DNA of 64,000 nt from Patiriisocius sp047730165 (GCF_047730165.1 NZ_CP159834.1:930001-994000); one strand, 5' to 3'. Positions 26,795-36,857 are shown, counted from the stretch's first letter. Made by a program: numbers and translations. Notes: a model not told the origin generated them from the letters alone.

Positions 26795-27781
26795 ATGAAA
26801 AAAAGAGTACTCATAACGGGAGCAGCAGGATTTTTAGGATCTCACTTGTGTGATAAGTTTATCGCAGAAGGGTTTGAAGTTATCGGGATGGATAACCTCA
26901 TTACTGGAGACCTGAAAAACATAGAACACCTATTTAAGCTGCCTGACTTTGATTTTTACCATCACGATGTGACAAAGTTTGTACATGTGCCTGGTAAGCT
27001 CGACTATATCTTACACTTTGCCTCTCCAGCAAGCCCTATAGATTACTTAAAAATTCCGATTCAAACCTTAAAAGTAGGTTCATTAGGAACACATAATCTA
27101 CTCGGCTTAGCGCGTGTAAAAGAGGCTCGATTTATGATTGCCTCAACCTCAGAAGTATATGGTGATCCTAAAGAACATCCACAAACAGAAGAATATTACG
27201 GGCATGTAAATACCATAGGACCACGAGGGGTATATGATGAAGCGAAGCGTTTTCAAGAATCTATCACGATGGCGTATCATCGTTTTCACGGCATTGATAC
27301 CAGAATTGCTAGAATCTTTAACACCTATGGCCCAAGAATGAGACTCAATGATGGTCGTGTAATTCCGGCTTTTATTGGCCAAGCTTTAAGAGGAGAAGAC
27401 CTTACTATTTTTGGGGACGGAATGCAAACACGCTCTTTCTGTTATGTAGATGATGAGGTAGATGGATTATATAGATTGCTAATGAGCGACTATGTATTGC
27501 CAGTGAACATAGGCAACCCTGACGAGATCACCATAAAAGATTTTGCAGAAGAAATAATAAAACTCACGGGGACAAATCAAAAAGTGATATACAAGTCATT
27601 ACCTAAAGATGACCCAATGCAGCGTCGGCCAGACATTAGTAAGGCAATAGAAATACTAGGATGGCAACCAAAAACGAGCAGGGCAGAAGGGATGAAAAAA
27701 ACCTATGAGTATTTCAAGAACCTATCTCAAGAAGAACTAAACAAAAGTGAACACAAAGATTTTTCAAAGCATATTAACTAG
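26795..27781 (+). CDS. UDP-glucuronate decarboxylase (UDP-xylose synthase)
   Basis: 328 residues of the extended SDR family. GAAGFLGSHLCD (about 9-20) binds NAD; STSEVYGDPKEHPQ, YDEAKRFQE (YxxxK) and RIFNTYGPRM are the set that distinguishes UXS from epimerases. It converts UDP-glucuronate, made by the preceding gene, to UDP-xylose with loss of CO2. ATG start 31 bp after ugd. The presence of both enzymes implies a pentose in the polymer. Confidence 0.93.
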   Translation: MKKRVLITGAAGFLGSHLCDKFIAEGFEVIGMDNLITGDLKNIEHLFKLPDFDFYHHDVTKFVHVPGKLDYILHFASPASPIDYLKIPIQTLKVGSLGTHNLLGLARVKEARFMIASTSEVYGDPKEHPQTEEYYGHVNTIGPRGVYDEAKRFQESITMAYHRFHGIDTRIARIFNTYGPRMRLNDGRVIPAFIGQALRGEDLTIFGDGMQTRSFCYVDDEVDGLYRLLMSDYVLPVNIGNPDEITIKDFAEEIIKLTGTNQKVIYKSLPKDDPMQRRPDISKAIEILGWQPKTSRAEGMKKTYEYFKNLSQEELNKSEHKDFSKHIN

Positions 27782-27783
27782 GT

Positions 27784-29139
27784 ATGATATTTAAAACAGG
27801 ACGATATTCTGGGTTTATTACGCCTATCAATTATGCGATTGATCTTAGCATCATTCACATACTTGCTGCGCCTTTTTTTGAAGATAAGTTTATCTTTTTA
27901 AACTATATTATTTTCGTTTCATTAGCATGGGTTGTACTCTCCATAAAAATTCAATTTTATGAGGTGTACCGATTTACACACGTCCAAAAGATATTAGCAT
28001 CATTAGCGAAGCAGGGTGTTATTTTCTTTTTAATTGTCTTTGCATTTTTCGGTTTCTATAATCAGATAACTAAGGATCCCTGGAAGATTGTGATCTATAT
28101 ACTTTGGGCGATATTAGGAATAAGTATTGCTAAATTTGTCATTTTCTTTTTGCTAAAAAAGTATAGAATTTACTTTAAAGGGAATCAAAGAAGAGTCGTT
28201 ATTTATGGCCTCAACCAAAAGACAGAACAACTCCGTAAGTTTTTTACGGAAAAACCAGAATACGGGTATGAACTGCAAAAAACATTTAATCTAAAAGGAG
28301 AAGAAAAAGAGATTCTAGAGGAGACCTTTGATTTTATTCTTGAAAATAACATAGATGAGATTTATGTGTCTATTGGCGAAACGTCAAATGTAAATCTCAA
28401 CAAGATTATAGACTTTGCAGATAACAACCTTAAGATTCTTAAATTCTTACCAGACAATAAAGAGATTTATAGTAAAAAATTAGACTTTACCTATTATGGT
28501 TTTTTACCCATTCTGTCAATGCGCAAGATTCCAATGGACGAGGCATTTAACAAGTTCATAAAACGCACGTTTGATATTATTTTATCGCTGTTTGTGATTG
28601 TATTTGTTCTTTCTTGGCTCACGCCGTTGTTGGGGATTATTATAAAACTAGAATCTAAAGGTCCAGTGTTTTTCAAACAACGCAGAAATGGTTTGGACTA
28701 TAAAGAGTTTTATTGTTATAAATTCCGAAGCATGACGCCCAGTCCTGACGCACATTTATATCAAGCAACGAAAGAAGATGAGCGGGTTACCAGAGTAGGA
28801 AAAATCATTAGAAAAACGAGTATGGATGAGCTGCCACAGTTTATTAACGTACTCAAAGGTGACATGTCTGTCGTAGGACCGCGCCCGCACATGGTGAGTC
28901 ACACACATATGTATGCAGAGCGTATAGATAAGTTTATGGTACGCCATTTTATTAAGCCAGGCATCACAGGTCTTGCGCAAGTGAGCGGATATCGAGGAGA
29001 AGTGGAGACGGACAATGACATTATTAACCGTGTGAAATACGACATCTTTTATTTAGAAAACTGGTCATTATTTTTAGACCTTAAAGTAGTTTTTAAAACC
29101 ATTTTTAATGCCATTAGAGGAGAAGAAAAAGCATATTAG
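27784..29139 (+). CDS. Polyprenyl-phosphate sugar-1-phosphate transferase (WcaJ-like initiating enzyme)
   Basis: 451 residues. Four hydrophobic helices at the N-terminus, a cytoplasmic Rossmann-like domain (about 130-240), a re-entrant helix (FDIILSLFVIVFVLSWLTPL, about 263-282) and the PF02397 catalytic domain: KQRRNGLDYKEFYCYKFRSM, RKTSMDELPQFINVLKGDM and VGPRPHM. It loads the first sugar phosphate, usually glucose-1-phosphate, on undecaprenyl phosphate and so starts repeat-unit assembly. The ATG is two bases after the UXS stop. Its place near the end of the locus is common in Flavobacteriaceae. Confidence 0.92.
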   Translation: MIFKTGRYSGFITPINYAIDLSIIHILAAPFFEDKFIFLNYIIFVSLAWVVLSIKIQFYEVYRFTHVQKILASLAKQGVIFFLIVFAFFGFYNQITKDPWKIVIYILWAILGISIAKFVIFFLLKKYRIYFKGNQRRVVIYGLNQKTEQLRKFFTEKPEYGYELQKTFNLKGEEKEILEETFDFILENNIDEIYVSIGETSNVNLNKIIDFADNNLKILKFLPDNKEIYSKKLDFTYYGFLPILSMRKIPMDEAFNKFIKRTFDIILSLFVIVFVLSWLTPLLGIIIKLESKGPVFFKQRRNGLDYKEFYCYKFRSMTPSPDAHLYQATKEDERVTRVGKIIRKTSMDELPQFINVLKGDMSVVGPRPHMVSHTHMYAERIDKFMVRHFIKPGITGLAQVSGYRGEVETDNDIINRVKYDIFYLENWSLFLDLKVVFKTIFNAIRGEEKAY

Positions 29140-29917
29140 TTCTACCACACAACCGTTGGTTTCCATTATAACGCCTCTGTATAATGCTGCTCCTTTTATT
29201 ATAAAAGCCATTCAATCTGTCCTTGACCAGACCTATCAAAAATGGGAGCTCCTCATTGTAGATGACGCCTCTTCAGATATCGGTCCTGACTTGGTTTTAG
29301 ATTTCGTCGGAAATGACAAGCGTATTAAGTTTTACCCAAATAAAATAAACAAAGGCGCTGCACATTGCCGCAATCTAGCTACTACTGAAGCGACAGGCGA
29401 GTACATTGCATTTTTGGATTCAGATGATGTATGGCACAGAGAAAAGCTAGAAAAGCAACTTCGCTTTATGCAAGCAAAAGATAGTGACGTGAGTTTCACG
29501 AGCTACCTCCACATAGACGAACAGGGAAACTCATTACACAAAAGAGTGGAGGCCTTACCAATATTACCTTACAAGAAACAGCATAAAAACAACTACATCG
29601 GAAATCTTACCGGGATGTACCATGTAAAGAAGCTGGGCAAAATTATCGCTCCCAACATTCGGAAACGTCAAGACTGGGCGGTATGGTTAGAAGCCATTAA
29701 AAAAAGCGGAAAGCCGGCATTAGGATTACAGGAAGACCTTGCTTCTTACCGAGTAAGAGAAGATTCAATGAGCGCGAACAAATGGAAATTGATTTCATAT
29801 AATTTTGATTTTTACAAAACCTACTTAGGCTATTCTTGGCTAAAGTCCTTGGGCTGCTTATTGCAATTTTTCTGGGAATACTTTTTTATACGACCTAAGT
29901 ATATAAAGACAATGTAA
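29108..29917 (+). CDS. Family 2 glycosyltransferase
   Basis: 269 residues. VSIITPLYNAAPFIIKAIQS and LLIVDDASSD (about 18-60) plus YIAFLDSDDVWHREKLEKQ (about 95-113, DSDD metal site) are textbook GT-A features. KRQDWAVWLEAIKKSGKPAL matches the acceptor region of the subgroup found next to WcaJ enzymes. The ATG lies 32 bp inside the previous gene; no later start would keep the first strand. It is the last gene of the co-directional polysaccharide locus. The donor is unknown. Confidence 0.88.
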   Translation: MPLEEKKKHISSTTQPLVSIITPLYNAAPFIIKAIQSVLDQTYQKWELLIVDDASSDIGPDLVLDFVGNDKRIKFYPNKINKGAAHCRNLATTEATGEYIAFLDSDDVWHREKLEKQLRFMQAKDSDVSFTSYLHIDEQGNSLHKRVEALPILPYKKQHKNNYIGNLTGMYHVKKLGKIIAPNIRKRQDWAVWLEAIKKSGKPALGLQEDLASYRVREDSMSANKWKLISYNFDFYKTYLGYSWLKSLGCLLQFFWEYFFIRPKYIKTM

Positions 29918-29953
29918 GATCGCTAAGTTTTGTGTTCAATAAACCAATTCACA

Positions 29954-29979
29954 ATGTCAGATACGGCGCAGTCGAAATA
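29954..29979 (+). repeat. Degenerate REP-like element
   Basis: ATGTCAGATACGGCGCAGTC core followed by GAAATA; it aligns base by base, with few changes, to the element at 4686-4710. It lies after the polysaccharide locus, before the convergent dprA. Confidence 0.45.
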
Positions 29980-30077
29980 CTTATAAAAACCTCATTAGGA
30001 ATAATTGATTACAGAAAATTTTCAGAAGTGTTGATTTTAGACTGCATCAGCAGAAAAACTAATCAGGTTGAAATTGC

Positions 30078-31178
30078 TTACACTAATTGAAACAACTTCC
30101 CCGGTAAGTGGCGTATCACCCCTTTCAATTCCATATTCAGTAAAACAGTTGCCGCCTTATATGTAGGTATTTGACATTCGATGGCAATGATGTCAAGGAG
30201 TTCTTTGTCCTTTCCTTTCAAGTAATTAAAAACTACTTTTTCTTCTGCAGTGAGCTCAACAAAGAGCGAAGTCTGCTGCGGCTTTTTGTCTTCTACTTTC
30301 CAGCCTAGATGAAAAATAATATCTTCTGCACCAGTACACAAATGTGCTTGGTTAGATTTTATAAGCGCATTACAACCTCGACTTTGCGAGTCGAAAGCTC
30401 GGCCAGGTACAGCAAAAACTTCTCGACTATAACTGTTGGCGATGTCTGCGGTAACCAGGCTGCCACCTTTGTCTGCAGACTCTATAACAATAGTAGCTTC
30501 GCTCATACCAGCGATGATACGGTTTCGTTTTAAAAAATTTACTCGGTCAAAAGGATCTGTGCTCCAGAATTCTGAAATAAAACCACCGTGGGATTCTACT
30601 TGTGCCACATATTTTTTGTGCACTTTAGGATACACTTGGTTTAGCCCGTGGGCAAAACAACCTATGGTTTGTAAATTATTTGCAATTGCGGCTTTATGCG
30701 CTGTGATATCTACACCATACGCAAAACCAGAAACAATTATTGGGTTTAACGGCGCGAGTTCTTCAATGAGTTTTTCGCAGAAATGAACACCATAGCTTGT
30801 TACTTTTCGGGTTCCTACAATAGAGATTATTTTTTTGCCAGCCAGATCAATATTTCCAACTTGAAAAAATAGAATAGGACCGTCTAGGCAATGTTTCAGG
30901 CGCTCGGGATAATTTTTGTCTTTAAAGTACGTGACAGCTATATCGTTTTCTTTTATAAACCGAAGCTCTTCATCTGCTTCTGATAGCCATTGTTTGTCAT
31001 CTAGCGATTTCAGCTTAAAACCCCCTATACCATCTATTTTAAGAAGGGTGGCTTTCTTTTCCTTAAAGACGCCTTCTGCAGATCCCACATGATGTAAGAG
31101 TTTTTTTGCAGACGTATCACCTAGATTAGGAACACGCTGTAGGGCGAGCATATAACGAAGTTCTTGTTCTGTAAGCAT
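30078..31178 (-). CDS. dprA: DNA-processing protein DprA
   Basis: Binds single-stranded DNA and loads RecA during natural transformation. 366 residues from the ATG at 31178. An N-terminal helix-hairpin-helix/SAM-like part (about 1-70, LQRVPNLGDTSAKKLLHHVG) precedes the Rossmann core: SIVGTRKVTSYG, VSGFAYGVDITAHKAA, FAHGLNQVYP and SADKGGSLVTADIANSY. A C-terminal winged-helix-like segment follows (KDKELLDIIAIECQIPTYKA). An upstream ATG at 31196 would add six residues; I prefer the shorter form, which fits the family start. It is convergent with the polysaccharide locus. Confidence 0.92.
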   Translation of the reverse strand: MLTEQELRYMLALQRVPNLGDTSAKKLLHHVGSAEGVFKEKKATLLKIDGIGGFKLKSLDDKQWLSEADEELRFIKENDIAVTYFKDKNYPERLKHCLDGPILFFQVGNIDLAGKKIISIVGTRKVTSYGVHFCEKLIEELAPLNPIIVSGFAYGVDITAHKAAIANNLQTIGCFAHGLNQVYPKVHKKYVAQVESHGGFISEFWSTDPFDRVNFLKRNRIIAGMSEATIVIESADKGGSLVTADIANSYSREVFAVPGRAFDSQSRGCNALIKSNQAHLCTGAEDIIFHLGWKVEDKKPQQTSLFVELTAEEKVVFNYLKGKDKELLDIIAIECQIPTYKAATVLLNMELKGVIRHLPGKLFQLV

Positions 31179-31271
31179 AGATGTTAAAAATAGCATTTTT
31201 TATCTGAAACGCTTTTTTTCAATTTGTTGATAAAAGCAGTGATTCTAATCACGGTTACCCAAAATAAAATT

Positions 31272-31279
31272 TATATTTG
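31272..31279 (+). promoter_or_regulatory. -7 promoter element of the SPOR gene
   Basis: TATATTTG, an exact TAnnTTTG, five bases before the ATG at 31285. This favours the ATG over the GTG at 31279, whose first base is the last base of the element. Confidence 0.6.
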
Positions 31280-31284
31280 TGTCA

Positions 31285-32220
31285 ATGCAACTAGCTACCT
31301 ACATAAAAGACCTTCTGTACAGATATGAATGTGTGATCATCCCAGGATTTGGGGCCTTCTTGACACAGTATCAATCTGCTACGATAGATGGAGAAAACCA
31401 CACCATGTTTCCTCCAGGAAAACAGGTTTCTTTTAATAAGCAACTACAAACCAATGATGGTCTGCTAGCAAATTATGTAGCGACGGTAGATGGCTTGTCT
31501 TATGAGACAGCTTTAAAGCAAATAAGAAATTATACCTCACAACTTTCACTAAGTTTAGCTGAAGACAAAGAAGTAGTTATTCCTCAGATTGGTTCGTTTA
31601 CACTTAATAAAGAGCAACGCGTCCAGTTTATACCTTCTCAAAAAGAAACATTTAGTACTGCTTCTTTTGGTTTGGCGTCTGTAACTTCTATTCCTGTACA
31701 ACGAAATTTGTACAAGGATCAAGTAACAGCGTTAGAGAAAAACGCACCTTTATTATTTACACCAGAACGACGCAAAAAGACTCCGTATTTACGCTATGCT
31801 GCTATAGGACTTATAGCGCTTACGCTTGCAGGCCTCAGTGGAGTAAAATGGTATGAGGGCGATGTTGCCAACCATAACTTTGTACAAAAACAAAAGGCTG
31901 ACAGCCTTGTTGATTTGCAAATCCAGGAAGCTACATTTGCTTTTCCTAACCCCTTGCCGGCTATTAATATTACAGTGCCAAAGGAAACTGGGCGTTATCA
32001 TATAGTGGCAGGAGCGTTTAGAATAGAAGCAAACGCTTACAAGAAAATAGCACAACTCAGTGATAAAGGATACACCGCTAAGTATATAGGCGCAAATCGC
32101 TATGGCCTTCATCAAGTCGTGTACAATAGTTTTGAAACAAGACAAGAGGCACAAAATGTACTAAGCACTATACAGCGTTCAGAGAATCGAGATGCTTGGT
32201 TATTGGTTCAAGGACTGTAA
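31285..32220 (+). CDS. SPOR domain protein with HU/CCDC81-like N-terminal domains
   Basis: 311 residues. The first ~140 (YIKDLLYRYECVIIPGFGAFL and FTLNKEQRVQFIPS) match the HU-CCDC81 pair found in Bacteroidota. A single membrane helix (RYAAIGLIALTLAGLSGVKW, about 172-191) leads to a periplasmic part ending in a SPOR domain (YHIVAGAFRIEANAYKKIAQ, about 234-310), which binds denuded peptidoglycan at division sites. It likely links the cytoplasmic side of the envelope to septal peptidoglycan, by analogy only. It is divergent from dprA and probably a single-gene unit. Confidence 0.85.
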   Translation: MQLATYIKDLLYRYECVIIPGFGAFLTQYQSATIDGENHTMFPPGKQVSFNKQLQTNDGLLANYVATVDGLSYETALKQIRNYTSQLSLSLAEDKEVVIPQIGSFTLNKEQRVQFIPSQKETFSTASFGLASVTSIPVQRNLYKDQVTALEKNAPLLFTPERRKKTPYLRYAAIGLIALTLAGLSGVKWYEGDVANHNFVQKQKADSLVDLQIQEATFAFPNPLPAINITVPKETGRYHIVAGAFRIEANAYKKIAQLSDKGYTAKYIGANRYGLHQVVYNSFETRQEAQNVLSTIQRSENRDAWLLVQGL

Positions 32221-32327
32221 TTAATTTTCTTTTTAGTTTTACTTTTTTCAGTCAAACGATTTTTCATCTTTCTTTTTAAACTTTATAATTTATCATTTCT
32301 TTCAGAAATCACTCGCTGAAATCACCT

Positions 32328-32335
32328 TATCTTTG
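32328..32335 (+). promoter_or_regulatory. -7 promoter element of the thioesterase gene
   Basis: TATCTTTG, an exact TAnnTTTG, 13 bases before the ATG at 32349. Confidence 0.6.
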
Positions 32336-32348
32336 CAAAAATTTTAAA

Positions 32349-32858
32349 ATGGAAGCTAAAACACCCTCAGAGTCCCGTACCGTTATAACAGACCTTGTTT
32401 TACCGAGCGAAACAAACCCTATAGGTAATATGTTTGGTGGCGAGCTATTAGCTCGCATGGATCGTGCAGCCAGTATTGCAGCAAGAAGACATAGTCGTCG
32501 CATCGTTGTGACCGCTTCTGTAAATCACGTAGCGTTTAATAAGATGATCCCGCTAGGAAGTGTTGTGACTGTTGAGGCACACGTTTCCAGAGCATTTAAG
32601 AGCTCGATGGAGGTGTATATGGATGTTTGGATAGAAGATCGCGAAAGCGGTATTAAAAGCAAGGCAAATGAGGCAATTTACACTTTTGTCGCTGTTGATG
32701 AAATGGGGAGCCCAGTACCAGTACCGCCGTTAGCGCCAGAAACCAAATTAGAACAAGAACGTTTTGAGGGGGCCTTAAGAAGAAAGCAATTAAGCCTTCT
32801 CTTAGCGAAGAAGATTAAGCCGGAAGAGGCGACAGAGTTGAAGGCACTTTTTCAGTAG
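32349..32858 (+). CDS. Acyl-CoA thioesterase (hotdog fold, YciA/ACOT-like)
   Basis: 169 residues. NPIGNMFGGELLARMDRAAS (about 22-41) is the hotdog helix with the active-site Asp of the YciA/BFIT group; VNHVAFNKMIPLGSVVTVEA follows as the conserved core strands. It hydrolyses acyl-CoA esters in the cytoplasm; chain preference is not readable. The C-terminal tail past 140 is charged and helical, as in related acyl-CoA hydrolases. It is convergent with lpxH, 10 bp apart. Confidence 0.9.
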   Translation: MEAKTPSESRTVITDLVLPSETNPIGNMFGGELLARMDRAASIAARRHSRRIVVTASVNHVAFNKMIPLGSVVTVEAHVSRAFKSSMEVYMDVWIEDRESGIKSKANEAIYTFVAVDEMGSPVPVPPLAPETKLEQERFEGALRRKQLSLLLAKKIKPEEATELKALFQ

Positions 32859-32868
32859 TCTTAATAAA

Positions 32869-33627
32869 TTATTTTTCAAAAGTCTCTAAAGTAAATTTCT
32901 CCCCATCGTACACCCCATAGGTATACTGAGTAATCCAATCCCCTAGATTAAAATAGGTAGATTTTTCACCCACTTGGATCTCCATATTAAGATGTCTATG
33001 CCCAAAGACAAAGTAGTCGTAATGCTTAGATTCTAATTTTCGCCTCGCGTATAAGGCTAACCATTCGTTTTCTTCTCCTAGAAATTTCTTGTCATCCTCA
33101 CCAGAAATCAGCTTGTTTTTAACCGAAAGATATTGTGCTAGACGCATTCCCATTTCTGGGTGAAACCATCTAAAGAGCCATTTAAAAATAGGATTTGTAA
33201 ACACTTTTTTCATCCGCTTATAGCCTTTGTCGCCAGGGCCTTTTCCGTCACCATGTCCTATGAGGAATACTTTATTATTAAATGTAAATTCTTTAATATC
33301 ACGATAGGTAGTAATGCCCAGTTCTTTTTGAAAATAGTCTTTCATCCACAAATCGTGGTTCCCCACAAAGAAGTAGATGGGGATACCGCTGTCGCTTATT
33401 TCGGCAAGTTTGCCTAACACTCTAACAAAACCTTTAGGCACAACAGTTTTATACTCAAACCAGAAATCAAACAAATCTCCTAACAAAAAAACACCAGCCG
33501 CGTCTTCTTTAATTTCGTCAAGCCAACGCACAAATTTCTTTTCACGAGGCAAACTTTCGGAAGCTGAAGGAGCACCAAGATGGTTGTCGCTAGAGAAGTA
33601 TATTTTTTTTCCTGGAGGAATTTGCAT
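32869..33627 (-). CDS. lpxH: UDP-2,3-diacylglucosamine diphosphatase
   Basis: 252 residues, calcineurin-like metallophosphoesterase of the lipid A pathway, acting at the inner membrane face to release lipid X and UMP. The metal motifs are in order: SSDNHLG (Asp/His; the usual DxH), LLGDLFDFWFEY (GDxxD), FVGNHDLWM (GNHD), IGHGDGKGPGDKGYK and VFGHRHLNM (GHxH). The Bacteroidota form is slightly longer than the E. coli one. TATCTTTA four bases upstream of the ATG resembles the -7 element but ends in A. Confidence 0.9.
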   Translation of the reverse strand: MQIPPGKKIYFSSDNHLGAPSASESLPREKKFVRWLDEIKEDAAGVFLLGDLFDFWFEYKTVVPKGFVRVLGKLAEISDSGIPIYFFVGNHDLWMKDYFQKELGITTYRDIKEFTFNNKVFLIGHGDGKGPGDKGYKRMKKVFTNPIFKWLFRWFHPEMGMRLAQYLSVKNKLISGEDDKKFLGEENEWLALYARRKLESKHYDYFVFGHRHLNMEIQVGEKSTYFNLGDWITQYTYGVYDGEKFTLETFEK

Positions 33628-33849
33628 TTGGTAAAGATAGGGATTCTAGGTATCAGTTTTTAGCGGGAGTTTATTGTAAATAAGTTTGAATATTCTACAG
33701 TTAAATTATTTAAGAGACCCTAAGCAGATTAAGAGATTGAAAATAAATACATCCTCATAGAATATTAGAATTTTGTGAGCTTTTAAGAGTATTAAAGCCA
33801 CATTGGTTTTTAGAAATTATCCTTAAATTGCGCAAAAGATCAAATCATT

Positions 33850-36774
33850 ATGAAACTAAAAATACTTTTAATTTTAGGGCTTGTATTTGCCACGAGTAAT
33901 ATATTTTCTCAGCAATCTTTCCCGCCAGATCAAGTAATTACTGGAACATTCTTAGGTAAAACAGCGGCGCTTAGAGATTTTGCAACTATGGGACCTAATA
34001 ATTTTAGTGATCCAAATACACAAATGGAGGTGATGAACATCTCTACAACACCCTACCAATTAAACACTACGACTACTGTAATTCCAGATCTTCAGACGGA
34101 GCAAGGAAAAATAGCGGTATTGCCACTACTACAAAATTTTGTGGGAGCATCTTCTTCTGAGTCGGGTTCATTCCCGCCAGATCCTACAGGGGCTGTAGGG
34201 CCTAATCACTATGTGCATTCAGTAAATGCATTGGTAAAGATTTTTGACAAAACAGGGGGCCTTTTAGTAGGCCCAGTAAATTTGGGCGCCTTTTTAGGGA
34301 GTACAAGTTTTGGAGATCCAATTGTTCTTTATGACCAATTAGCTGATAGATGGGTTGTAAGTGGTTTCGGAAACCTTAATGTGAGTAATGACTTGCTTTA
34401 TGGAGTATCTGAGACTAGTGATCCTACAGGAGCGTATAACGTATATTCTTACACATTTAGTTCTTTGCCAGATTACCCTCATTATGCGGTATGGCATGAT
34501 GGCTATTATGGTACAATAAACTTAGGTGGATTTGCATCTTTGGGAGTTGTAATGGAGAGAGACGTAATGCTTGCAGGAGGACCAGATCCTCAAATTTTAA
34601 TGTTTTCTTTACCCGATATAGTGGATAACCCAAATCAAGTAAAAAGCCCTGCAGCGGCAAATTTACTTGGGACAACTGTAGACACTTCTTTGCCAGGTTA
34701 TATTACGTATCTTCAGGATGATGCTTGGGGAGGAATAGGATTTGATCATTTAAAAGTGTGGGAAATTGATGTAGACTGGGATGATATTAACAGTTCAACT
34801 ATTTCTGCACCACAAGAGATTCCTACAGATCCTTTTGATGCTAGTGAATTATTTGGCGACGGGAATGGAGCTATTAGACAACCAGGGACTAGTCAACGAT
34901 TAGCAGGTCACGGAGGTATAATTTCATACGCTGCAAACTATAGACCTTTTGACGATCACAATTCTTGGGTTATTACTTTCAATACATTTATTGACGATAA
35001 TGAAACAGGAGGAATCAGATGGATAGAACTTAGAAACGATGCAACAACCACAGACTGGAGTATTTTTCAAGAGGGGACCTTTGCTATTGCAGATGGCCAT
35101 AGTAGATTAATGAGTAGTGCTGCAATGGATGCTTCAGGAAATATAGGAATGGCTTATACAACAGCTAGTGAGACCCTCCCTGTATCGCTTAGGTACACCG
35201 GAAGATTTAATAATGACCCATTAGGACAAATGACGGTTGCTGAAACAGTAATAATTGATGGACCCGGTGTTAGAAATAATGCAAATCGCTATGGAGATTA
35301 TTCTCATATGACAATGGATCCAGACAACTTTACGTTTTGGTTTACATCAGATTATTTTTCTTCTACAAACCAATGGAGAACTCAAATTGCATCTTTTCAA
35401 TTATCAGGAGGATTTGGATCTGATGTTGGACCTATTGCTATTACCACACCAGAAGACGGCGCTTTAACTACTACAGAAATAGTGTCGATTGATATACGTA
35501 ATTTTGGTACAGACGCACAAACAAGCATTCCTTTACAGCTTAGGCTTGATGGAGTATTGGTTGCTTCTGAAACGTACACAGGAAACATAAACCCTAATGA
35601 ATTTCAATCTTTCACCTTTGCACAGACAGTAGATCTTTCTGCGGCAGGACAAACATATATGCTTGAAGTAACTACAGATTTATCAACAGATGAGTTTTCG
35701 GTTAATAATATTTTACCTAAAGAGGTGACTCACTTATTTTTGAATGATATAGGAGCCATTGAGATAACGGCACCAATAAATGGAGAAACTTTAGGAACAG
35801 AAATAATTTCAGCAAACCTCAGAAATTTTGGCGCATCGTCAGCATCTGGATTTGATGTTCAATATTCAGTGAATGGAGCTACACCAGTAGTTGAAACTTT
35901 TGTAGGAACGATTGATTCTCAAGAAGAAGCTATTTTTGATTTTGCTGTGCCATTTGATTTTTCAGAATTAGGAGCTTACACACTTGTTGTTACTACATTG
36001 TTGACTGGAGATTTAGACAACGGCAATAATGCTTCAACACTTGATCTCGAAAATGTATTTTGTATGCCGTCGATGGATTGTTCATTTGGTGATGGTTTTA
36101 GATTAGTTCAAATTGCTGAAATTAATAACACTTCAGACTGTGAAGGCTACGGTGATTTTACTGCTCAAATTGCAAATCTATCTCAAGGAACAACGAACGA
36201 CATTACGTTTACTACGGAGTATGGAGATCAAAATGTAAAAGTATGGATTGATTTTAATGATGATCTAGATTTCACCAATGATGAGATAGTAGTTCCTAAT
36301 TTTGTTATTGCACCAGGTGCAGCGGCAGGTAGTTATACAGAAACGTTAACATTAATGATTCCATCAGGAGCGGCCATAGGAGAGCACTTAATGCGGGCTA
36401 AGAGTAGCTGGCAAGCTGAGGTTGATAACGACCCTTGTGCAGAATCTGAATATGGAGAAACAGAAGATTACACCGTTAATGTAGGTATTCTTGGAACAGC
36501 AGATTTTGCAATTTCTAATGGAGACCTTGTTGTAACGACGCTTGCTAATAATCAGTTTCAGGTTTCTTTACAGACACAATTTGAAGGAAATGTATTCTTA
36601 GGTATCTATAATGTTTTAGGTCAAGAAATAGGCTTTGAAAAGAGATTACCAAGAGAAAATGGAACCTATAAAATGAATCTTGATATGTCTAGCGTTTCTA
36701 GCGGAGTATACCTTCTTAAAATAGGCGGGCAAACAACAACTAGTTATAAAACAGCACGTATTATAGTGCAGTAA
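33850..36774 (+). CDS. Large secreted protein with CARDB-like, GEVED and T9SS sorting domains
   Basis: 974 residues. Signal peptide MKLKILLILGLVFATSNIFS; an N-terminal part of about 500 residues with propeller-like repeated motifs (GPNHYVHSVNALVKIFDKTG, YDQLADRWVVSGFG); two CARDB-like beta domains beginning at about 523 (DVGPIAITTPEDG) and 632 (DIGAIEITAPING); a GEVED domain at about 790-880 (VKVWIDFNDDLDF, GETEDYTVNV); and a C-terminal T9SS type A sorting domain from about 905 (NVLGQEIG, SSGVYLLKI). It is therefore probably exported by the type IX system and surface-bound or released. Enzymatic activity cannot be read; a role in adhesion or as a scaffold is possible. A strong terminator follows. 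Confidence 0.85.
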   Translation: MKLKILLILGLVFATSNIFSQQSFPPDQVITGTFLGKTAALRDFATMGPNNFSDPNTQMEVMNISTTPYQLNTTTTVIPDLQTEQGKIAVLPLLQNFVGASSSESGSFPPDPTGAVGPNHYVHSVNALVKIFDKTGGLLVGPVNLGAFLGSTSFGDPIVLYDQLADRWVVSGFGNLNVSNDLLYGVSETSDPTGAYNVYSYTFSSLPDYPHYAVWHDGYYGTINLGGFASLGVVMERDVMLAGGPDPQILMFSLPDIVDNPNQVKSPAAANLLGTTVDTSLPGYITYLQDDAWGGIGFDHLKVWEIDVDWDDINSSTISAPQEIPTDPFDASELFGDGNGAIRQPGTSQRLAGHGGIISYAANYRPFDDHNSWVITFNTFIDDNETGGIRWIELRNDATTTDWSIFQEGTFAIADGHSRLMSSAAMDASGNIGMAYTTASETLPVSLRYTGRFNNDPLGQMTVAETVIIDGPGVRNNANRYGDYSHMTMDPDNFTFWFTSDYFSSTNQWRTQIASFQLSGGFGSDVGPIAITTPEDGALTTTEIVSIDIRNFGTDAQTSIPLQLRLDGVLVASETYTGNINPNEFQSFTFAQTVDLSAAGQTYMLEVTTDLSTDEFSVNNILPKEVTHLFLNDIGAIEITAPINGETLGTEIISANLRNFGASSASGFDVQYSVNGATPVVETFVGTIDSQEEAIFDFAVPFDFSELGAYTLVVTTLLTGDLDNGNNASTLDLENVFCMPSMDCSFGDGFRLVQIAEINNTSDCEGYGDFTAQIANLSQGTTNDITFTTEYGDQNVKVWIDFNDDLDFTNDEIVVPNFVIAPGAAAGSYTETLTLMIPSGAAIGEHLMRAKSSWQAEVDNDPCAESEYGETEDYTVNVGILGTADFAISNGDLVVTTLANNQFQVSLQTQFEGNVFLGIYNVLGQEIGFEKRLPRENGTYKMNLDMSSVSSGVYLLKIGGQTTTSYKTARIIVQ

Positions 36775-36790
36775 TTTTACGACTATTGAT

Positions 36791-36831
36791 TAAACCAAAA
36801 AGAGCAGGAATATCCTGCTCTTTTTGGTTTA
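36791..36831. terminator. Bidirectional rho-independent terminator
   Basis: A perfect 19-bp stem (36791-36809 with 36813-36831, core AAAAAGAGCAGGA) and a 3-nt loop. It serves the T9SS protein gene and the convergent queD. Confidence 0.93.
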
Positions 36832-36857
36832 ATATGTTTTTTTCATTTGGGAAAAAT